NCBI GenBank assembly: GCA_022508635.1
Contig: JAFLUV010000058.1
Coordinates: 1 to 12,568, forward strand
From: Prevotellaceae bacterium
GTDB lineage: Bacteria > Bacteroidota > Bacteroidia > Bacteroidales > Bacteroidaceae
Direction of reading: 5' to 3'
DNA length: 12,568 bases
The notes below the pieces were generated by a model, which was not told where the DNA came from, did no database searches, and saw only the letters and a list, made by a program, of their open reading frames with translations. The position numbers and the translations under genes are program-made. Positions 7,200 through 12,568 of this stretch are shown piece after piece; within the stretch, counting starts at the first letter, position 1; each line of letters opens with the position of its first letter.

Positions 7200-10100
7200 T
7201 TAGTTCCCTGCCATGATATTCAGGATCATAACGAAGTCGGCAATATCGACAGTACCGTCACCGTTCAGGTCACCATCGGAGTCGTTGCCTCCCTCTGCCA
7301 TGAAGTTCAGGATCTGGACTGCGTCTGCAATGTCGACAGTACCGTCACCGTTCAGGTCACCTTCCTCGCCATTGACAGGCTTACCGCCCTCGGCTATCAT
7401 CTGAGCCTTGGTCATGAAGCGGAAGTTACGTGCACTCAAGGTGAGGGAAGCATCCCTTGTAGCCTTGCTGCTGATACCCCAGAAGAGACCATGGTTAGCA
7501 GAGCTGCCAAAATCATGATTCTTGATACCCTTCTTAACGCTGACATAGACTGTGGTCCATGTTTCTGCCGCAGGCAGGACAGGAACAGATTCCCTGATGT
7601 CGGTCAGCAGGTTGGGAGTCTCGTAGTAGAAGTAGCCGTCTTCAACATCCTGCGCAGCAGTGTAATCGAAGGCGAGGATTTCCTCATCCTCTTCCAGAGC
7701 CTCATAGAGGCCATTCAGCTCAATAGAAGGATTAACGCCGGTAGTTGTGATACCGAAAGTAAACTCTTCCTCCGTGAGGCTCACATTGGTACCCTTACCG
7801 TTCTTAATCTCAAGGTAGTCGGGATATGTTGCATAGAGCTCAGCCTTGGCAGCCTTGGCAACCACTTCGTCGGCATAGGCGCCATTGTCCAGATTGTCAA
7901 AGACATCGTAAGCAGCCTCTTCTGCGCCTTCGTTGCCAGCATGTTCGAACCACTTTTCATAGACCTTGTTGCCTGCCTCATAGAGAGCGAGATAAGCCTT
8001 CTTGGTCTCATAGATTGACTTCATGGTTTCGGAAACAGTCTTTTCAGCTTCGTAAGTACCAACACCGCTGAGTTCAGCGAGTTTCTCCTTCTGAGCGACA
8101 CCGAAGCCGGGAACTTCGCTGTAGTCCTCAGACCATACTTCAGCTACATATACCTCATTCAGGACGTTGATGCGAGCAGCATTGTAGGCTGCAACTTCCT
8201 TGAGAGCGGCAGCTGCATCAGCTTCAGTCTCGCCAAGGTAAACGAGGCGGAAGTTACCAGCACCTGTCCAGTCACCACCCTTTGTCGTACCTTCGTTCTT
8301 GAGGCCGATAGTCAGGTTGCCGTCAGTTACCTGAGCAACCAGAGTAACTTCGTAGCGTCCGTTCTGGAATGCCTGGGCAGAACCCTCGCAACCCCAGATG
8401 CCATAGCCATAGGTTTCGGTAGAGTCGGCGCTGTAAATCAGCTTGTCGCCATAGGTGCCCTCGTATGCCTCATCCTCTTCCACGGCATCCTCACGGATAA
8501 CGGGGATGAAGGTAGCCATGTCGTTGGCGTATGCCATAGCAGCGTAGTTATAGCTCAGCAGATTGCCATTAGCACGGAAACCGGCATTGAGCTTAACCTG
8601 ATAGTAACCGTTCTTCATGCCAGTGAGAGTCTGGTTTACGTCGAACTTGGAAACTTCGTTGCAGAACTCGGCAGCAGACATATTCATGTCATCAGAAGAA
8701 GCCGTACGGAAGATGTAGCCGTTCCAGCCTTCAGCAACCTTGCCCAGGCTGTTGCCGTTTTCGTCCTTTTCATTCTCGGTGCTTGCCTTTGCGAAGGAGC
8801 GGTTTACAATCATAGAGCTGATGTCCGTGCCCTTGCCATAGCCTGCGGCAACAGCAGCAGCCTTCAGAGACTCCATGAAGTCAACCTCTTCGAGGACAAC
8901 GCTGTCTGCCAATACATGCTCGTCAATGATGTACTGTGCAGTACCGTTGGGATAAAGCTCAGAAGCTTCCTCGCTTCCCTCCAGATAGTTCACGAAGAGA
9001 GTCTTAGCCTCGCTGTCGCCCAGGGTGTTCTCCTCAAGGTATGCCCTGGCAGCAGCTACCTGATCCTGATAGTGAGTGTAGACAGCTGCACTCTTGGTAA
9101 TCTGCTCACGGAGAGACTCAAGGTTATAGTTGATGCGGAAGAGAGCCTCCATGTTGATGCACTCAGCGATAGAGTCGATAGAAGCAGTATAATCATCAAT
9201 AAGAGCCTGTTCTGCGATAACGTCGTAATTAAAGTCTTCAGCCCGGGCAATGTACTCCTGCTTGATTTCGCTGAACTCGTCTTCCGTACCGAAGTGGAGC
9301 TCATTCATCTGGATGGCATTTCCGTTATAGGCTTTCGTTACGACTACCTTATAATATGTATACTCCTCGGTCGTCTCGGTGCTGAAGCCAAAGTAAGACT
9401 CCTCGGCGTCAACGGGATGCAGACGATCCTTGCCGATGTTCTCCTTTGCGTCAACGAGCACCCAGCCTTCTGCATCCTTGGTAGCAGCACCGTCGCCTTC
9501 GAAGTTAGCGCCGTAGATGTACCATGTGCCCCAGTTACGATCCTGGTATGTACCAGTGTCGTTACCTGTAGTCAGGGTGTAGAAGTAGGGATTGGTAGGA
9601 TTGGCTGTGCGGAAGATGATATAGGTGTTGCCATTGGCATCAGCCTCACCGCCCCACTTGGTAGCACGAATCGTCTCGCCGTTACCATCCACGGTGTTCT
9701 TGGCGATACCGTCGATGAGGTGGCCATAGTAGCCGTCACCCCACTGACCAACAGTGTGACCGTCTATAATGATGTAGAGACCTTCGTTGGCAGCATTGAT
9801 GATGCTCTGGATGTAAGCAATCTCTTTGTCAATACCATCGTTGTCCAAGTAACGCGTACTCATGATGTACTCGTAGGTACCACGAAGATACTTGACGCCG
9901 GGAGCCTCGTTATCACTGCTGTAGCCCTCGAACCAAGTGCTCAGGCTCTCAGAGTCCAGATTCGTACCCTGCAATTCGTCAAAGAGACCCATGTAATCGG
10001 CATACTTTCCTTCAGAAGTATAAATAACCTCACGCAGTTCCTTCAACTCGTTGTAAGCGTTCATCACGTCCGTAGGATTGGCTGCGCTCAGCAACTCTTG

Positions 10101-12245
10101 GTATTTCTCCTTATATTCATTAATGTAGCCGATATAGGCATACAGGCCATCATCGTCGGGGTCTATGTCGCTCAAATCAGCAATAAACCCTTCACGAGAA
10201 TCATTCAGGTTGCCATAGTTGTAGAAGGTGAGTTCGTTCATTTGCATGCGGTCGCCGCCACACTCCTCAACAAGAAGCATGAAGTACTCATACTTTTCTG
10301 CACAACCAATAGAGAAGTTGATGTAGCTCTCGTACAGGTTCTCAGTTTTCAGGACATCCGTACCGACATTGGACTTCTCGTCAATGAGAACCCATTTCTC
10401 AGATTTTTCGTCGGCAGCCTCGTCGTCGCTGTCAAAGTTGCCAGCCCAAATCTTCCAAGCCGTCCAGTTACGTGAGGGATTACCTTGTGTGTCGCCACCA
10501 GTTACGAGACCATAATAGGTTGGCCTGATTGCTCCGTCATCGCTCTTGAAGATGAGACGCCAAGGCTTGTCATTCTCATGTACACACCACTTGGTACCAT
10601 CGCGATCCCCGTCAATGAGAGAAGCACCCATCTCTTCAGTACTAAAGCCTGGTGCATCAACGACGACAGAGTAGGTCGTATAGATAGGTTCGTCCACGAC
10701 CTTCATATTAGCCACGGTGTATTCCCTGACACGCTTTGCCTCTGCAACGGCTTCTGCACCAGTAATCTGGCGGTTTGCCTTGAGGTAAGCATAGTTACCT
10801 ACAGGATAATCGTCATTGGGAGCCTGTGCTTCGGTCTCGCTGGTCCATACCTTCAAGTATGCCATAGCAGCATCCTGCAAGTTTTCATCATTGATATAAT
10901 TGACAGCCAGAGTGCGAACCGTTGTCAGCTCAGCATAGTTCTTGGCAGAGGCTGCAAGCTCGCTCTGCAGGTTGCCGGCAGTCGCATTCAGGTCACCCAG
11001 CTCGAAGGGATCCTTACAATTCTCGATACTCTCGATGGTCTGTGCAAGATTGTCAAGCAGTGCCTTTTCTGCGAAAAGATCCGGGTTGTAGTCAATACCT
11101 GCAAGAATGTTATTGCGGTCAAGAACGAGCGTATACTCGTCACCAAGGGCAAACTCACTCATCTGCATGTAACCGCTACCTGACATGATTTCGTCAATCT
11201 CTACCTTGAAATACTGGTAGGCTGTGGTATTTTCCTCAGAGAGAGTAAAGATGACGGTATAGCTGTTCTTGTCGGGAAGAACCTCCTCACTGATGTCGTC
11301 CTTCCTGTCGAGCAGAACCCACTTGTCGGAAGCACGATCGGGCTTGCCGTTCGTAACATCGGCAGCAGCAATGCCGTAAATCTGCCAGTTCTTCCAGTTA
11401 CGATGGTTCCAGCTTGCATTGTCGGTACCCGTAACGAGCTTGTAGTAGCTGGGAGCGATGGAACGGGAGGTCTTCACGATGAAATATGCGCCATTGGTGG
11501 TAGAGCCATAGCTCTTGGCGGTGAAGCCATTACCCCACTTGGTGTAGATGTCACCGTCGAAGAGTTTTTCCAGACCCTCACCACTGCCGTCAAGACGGTC
11601 ACCGGAAATGATGTTGTAAACGATGGGTTCGTCTGTTCCTGTCTGTGTATTGGCAAGGTCATCGAGATATTTCTCGAAATCGCCATAGGTGCCAAGACCC
11701 CATTCTGCCATTTGCAGCCAAACGTCAGTGCCCTGGACAGACTCAAGAATCTCAATCCAGAAATACTGGTAGGCGGTGCCGTCTGTCTTATTGAACTGGA
11801 AGTTTACATAGCCATTGTTGGCTTGTGGCAGGGGATCGCCATCGCGCTCGTCGATGAGCGTCCAGCCGTCGCCATTGCGAACAGCATCGGCATCACTCTC
11901 GAAGTTGCCGCCGTAGATGTTCCACTTCTTCCAGTTACGGGTAGGATAGCTGCCCGTGTCCCCGCCAGTGACGAGGAAGTACCAACTCGGTACGACTGCC
12001 TTGGCAGCCTTTACAACAATATAGGCATCTGCACGGTCCGGATTGCTTGGATCGAAGGAATGACCCATCTTGGTGTTTACCTTCGCGTCAACCAGACTTG
12101 GATAGCCTTCACCGCCGGTACCACCGGAACCGGACAGTGCTGTGAGCTTGACATACTCAGCCCACGCGCTCTGTGAGGACAGCATCAGCGCCAAGGCGAT
12201 GAAGCATGACCAAAGAGTGCTCGAAGATGTAAATTTTCTTTTCAT
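7200..12245 (-). CDS. Giant secreted protein: four F5/8 type C-like domains and a dockerin
   Basis: This 1681-residue protein has a type I signal peptide with likely cleavage after AWA (Ala29). Four discoidin (F5/8 type C)-like modules lie at about 46-187, 222-369, 533-677 and 836-988. Each carries TKW or TKM early, a core LVTGxDTxxxxxRNWxxWxIYG, and a closing QM[ASN]E. Helix-rich linkers follow modules 2, 3 and 4 (about 380-515, 683-823, 991-1135). A beta-sandwich-like region (about 1143-1338, KNGYYQVKLNAGFRANG) resembles galactose-binding-fold domains of Bacteroidetes. Another helical stretch (1340-1480) and a beta-rich region (1488-1612) precede a type I dockerin (1630-1678). No catalytic domain, type IX secretion tail, sortase motif or lipobox is visible. 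Likely role: adhesion or glycan binding outside the inner membrane, with the dockerin binding an unseen partner. This is inference. The start is supported by the signal peptide and upstream promoter. Confidence 0.93.
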   Translation of the reverse strand: MKRKFTSSSTLWSCFIALALMLSSQSAWAEYVKLTALSGSGGTGGEGYPSLVDAKVNTKMGHSFDPSNPDRADAYIVVKAAKAVVPSWYFLVTGGDTGSYPTRNWKKWNIYGGNFESDADAVRNGDGWTLIDERDGDPLPQANNGYVNFQFNKTDGTAYQYFWIEILESVQGTDVWLQMAEWGLGTYGDFEKYLDDLANTQTGTDEPIVYNIISGDRLDGSGEGLEKLFDGDIYTKWGNGFTAKSYGSTTNGAYFIVKTSRSIAPSYYKLVTGTDNASWNHRNWKNWQIYGIAAADVTNGKPDRASDKWVLLDRKDDISEEVLPDKNSYTVIFTLSEENTTAYQYFKVEIDEIMSGSGYMQMSEFALGDEYTLVLDRNNILAGIDYNPDLFAEKALLDNLAQTIESIENCKDPFELGDLNATAGNLQSELAASAKNYAELTTVRTLAVNYINDENLQDAAMAYLKVWTSETEAQAPNDDYPVGNYAYLKANRQITGAEAVAEAKRVREYTVANMKVVDEPIYTTYSVVVDAPGFSTEEMGASLIDGDRDGTKWCVHENDKPWRLIFKSDDGAIRPTYYGLVTGGDTQGNPSRNWTAWKIWAGNFDSDDEAADEKSEKWVLIDEKSNVGTDVLKTENLYESYINFSIGCAEKYEYFMLLVEECGGDRMQMNELTFYNYGNLNDSREGFIADLSDIDPDDDGLYAYIGYINEYKEKYQELLSAANPTDVMNAYNELKELREVIYTSEGKYADYMGLFDELQGTNLDSESLSTWFEGYSSDNEAPGVKYLRGTYEYIMSTRYLDNDGIDKEIAYIQSIINAANEGLYIIIDGHTVGQWGDGYYGHLIDGIAKNTVDGNGETIRATKWGGEADANGNTYIIFRTANPTNPYFYTLTTGNDTGTYQDRNWGTWYIYGANFEGDGAATKDAEGWVLVDAKENIGKDRLHPVDAEESYFGFSTETTEEYTYYKVVVTKAYNGNAIQMNELHFGTEDEFSEIKQEYIARAEDFNYDVIAEQALIDDYTASIDSIAECINMEALFRINYNLESLREQITKSAAVYTHYQDQVAAARAYLEENTLGDSEAKTLFVNYLEGSEEASELYPNGTAQYIIDEHVLADSVVLEEVDFMESLKAAAVAAGYGKGTDISSMIVNRSFAKASTENEKDENGNSLGKVAEGWNGYIFRTASSDDMNMSAAEFCNEVSKFDVNQTLTGMKNGYYQVKLNAGFRANGNLLSYNYAAMAYANDMATFIPVIREDAVEEDEAYEGTYGDKLIYSADSTETYGYGIWGCEGSAQAFQNGRYEVTLVAQVTDGNLTIGLKNEGTTKGGDWTGAGNFRLVYLGETEADAAAALKEVAAYNAARINVLNEVYVAEVWSEDYSEVPGFGVAQKEKLAELSGVGTYEAEKTVSETMKSIYETKKAYLALYEAGNKVYEKWFEHAGNEGAEEAAYDVFDNLDNGAYADEVVAKAAKAELYATYPDYLEIKNGKGTNVSLTEEEFTFGITTTGVNPSIELNGLYEALEEDEEILAFDYTAAQDVEDGYFYYETPNLLTDIRESVPVLPAAETWTTVYVSVKKGIKNHDFGSSANHGLFWGISSKATRDASLTLSARNFRFMTKAQMIAEGGKPVNGEEGDLNGDGTVDIADAVQILNFMAEGGNDSDGDLNGDGTVDIADFVMILNIMAGN
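7212..7358 (-). other. Type I dockerin domain (two calcium loops)
   Basis: Residues 1630-1641 and 1659-1670 of the giant protein both read DLNGDGTVDIAD. Calcium ligands are expected at loop positions 1, 3, 5, 9 and 12: D1630, N1632, D1634, D1638, D1641, and D1659, N1661, D1663, D1667, D1670. Each loop is followed by a short hydrophobic helix (AVQILNFMAEG and FVMILNIMAG). Dockerins bind cohesins, but none is in the window, and dockerin-like ends are common in Bacteroidetes that build no cellulosome. Confidence 0.92.
7246..7361. repeat. 29-nt identical direct repeat encoding the dockerin loops
   Basis: The stretches 7246-7274 and 7333-7361 are identical over 29 nt. The offset is 87 nt, exactly 29 codons, so the two copies encode the same loop in phase. 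Flanking helix codons have diverged. This indicates a tandem duplication of one dockerin repeat, either recent or kept uniform by selection or gene conversion. Confidence 0.9.
9282..12110 (-). repeat. Four divergent F5/8 type C-like modules
   Basis: Modules lie at 12110-11685, 11582-11139, 10649-10215 and 9740-9282 (minus strand). All keep the RNW triplet (residues 103, 282, 592, 903), 74 to 79 residues before the QM[ASN]E motif (178, 361, 668, 979). Modules 2-4 have TKW; module 1 has TKM. Sequence between the motifs is much diverged, so this is an old protein-level repeat, not a recent DNA duplication. The fold assignment rests on the LFDGD..TKW and LVTGNDT patterns typical of discoidin-like domains. 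Confidence 0.8.
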
Positions 12246-12420
12246 CTTGTTTGGTTTTGTTAATGTTAATACTTTATGTTTACCTTATATCTCGTATCTT
12301 ATCTCAAATACTGTCTCTTTTACCTCTGGCCTCTGCTCCTCTTCAGTGCTTTGCTTTTAAGGGATATACGAAAGCAATAGCCTTCCACCCATATAGGCAG
12401 TTTACACACTTTGAGTGGCG
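12246..12420 (-). promoter_or_regulatory. Long untranslated leader of the giant dockerin gene
   Basis: From the predicted start near 12417 to the ATG there are about 170 nt without a convincing reading frame. A stem can form between 12371-12377 and 12351-12357 (TTGCTTT/AAAGCAA, 7 bp, 13-nt loop). A second, wobble-containing pairing joins CCACTC, just after the promoter, with GGGTGG about 25 nt later. The last 50 nt before the ATG are A-rich and unstructured, as in many Bacteroidetes leaders. A regulatory role is possible but unproven, and I match no known riboswitch. Confidence 0.4.
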
Positions 12421-12428
12421 CAAAGATA
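12421..12428 (-). promoter_or_regulatory. Bacteroidetes -7 promoter box for the giant dockerin gene
   Basis: TATCTTTG on the minus strand matches TAnnTTTG exactly and continues as TATCTTTGCGCC. Upstream lies a very A/T-rich stretch (12429-12468). No TTTG stands 19-21 nt upstream, so the -33 element is absent or degenerate and an activator may be needed. Expected start of transcription is near 12417. Confidence 0.75.
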
Positions 12429-12568
12429 TGACTTTTTTATTTATTTTTAGATTTATTGACACTTTTAGCCCCCCCGTTTTAACTTTTTTTAGGTTTTTGT
12501 TTTGATTTTAGGCTCTGGAGTACGCGATTTTACCTGTTTTTCCCATTTTGATTTTGACATCGTTTTGC
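12429..12568. other. A/T-rich upstream region, no supported gene
   Basis: The stretch is mostly A/T with one run of seven C (12469-12475, seven G on the minus strand). Minus-strand frames are open to the window edge and close at stops such as TAA at 12510-12508, so the tail of an upstream minus-strand gene could enter here, but no frame is recognisable. No terminator hairpin is evident. Confidence 0.4.

Noticed and set aside
7212..7358. Dockerin taken as evidence for a cellulosome
   Set aside because: No cohesin, scaffoldin or glycoside hydrolase is present, and dockerin-like tails are frequent in Bacteroidetes without cellulosomes.
8916..10475. Plus-strand open frame of 519 codons opposite the giant dockerin gene
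   Set aside because: It lies wholly within a well-supported domain-bearing gene, has no promoter or recognisable domain, and its valine/isoleucine-rich composition is typical of an antisense shadow.
12508..12568. Possible C-terminal tail of an upstream minus-strand gene
   Set aside because: All three minus frames are short and open to the edge, and none is recognisable. The evidence is too little for a CDS call.

Overview
The window looks like chromosomal DNA from a Bacteroidales bacterium, Prevotella-like by general character. The evidence is a perfect Bacteroidetes -7 promoter box (TATCTTTG, consensus TAnnTTTG), leaders without a clear Shine-Dalgarno, a V-type ATPase cluster that carries a DUF2764-type gene, a FAS1 lipoprotein with an acidic stretch after the lipid-attachment cysteine, and a very large secreted protein of F5/8 type C-like domains ending in a dockerin. 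Genus is a guess. All five genes I support lie on the minus strand, so transcription runs from high to low coordinates.

Upstream block (12568 to 4840). A leader region of about 320 nt (12246-12568) holds a good promoter and about 170 nt of untranslated RNA. It leads into a 1681-residue exported protein (12245-7200) with four divergent discoidin-like modules, helical linkers, two further beta-rich regions and a two-repeat type I dockerin. A 16-bp hairpin follows, then a 718-residue FAS1 (fasciclin) lipoprotein (7086-4930) that has no recognisable promoter of its own, and a strong intrinsic terminator. The two products look like one envelope or surface module, probably for adhesion or glycan binding. 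No enzyme, SusC/SusD pair or cohesin is visible.

Downstream block (4830 to 1). A near-consensus promoter sits just after that terminator and drives a tightly spaced V/A-type ATPase operon: atpE (peripheral stalk), a DUF2764-type gene, atpA (catalytic) and atpB (non-catalytic), with gaps of 22, 21 and 6 nt. The DUF2764 protein occupies the place where canonical V/A operons carry the central-stalk genes C and F, and its sequence shows two stretches reminiscent of subunit C/d. After atpB come two small hairpins and a strong minus-strand terminator (77-127). Subunits D, I and K are not visible, and no start for D lies in the remaining 76 nt, so they must be past the edge, in another unit, or behind a partial terminator.

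I see no RNA genes, insertion sequences, CRISPR arrays or phage genes. The most interesting points are the candidate divergent subunit C, the terminator that separates the catalytic subunits from the rest of the ATPase, and the dockerin/discoidin giant paired with a FAS1 lipoprotein. I do not find clear proof of a wholly new system.
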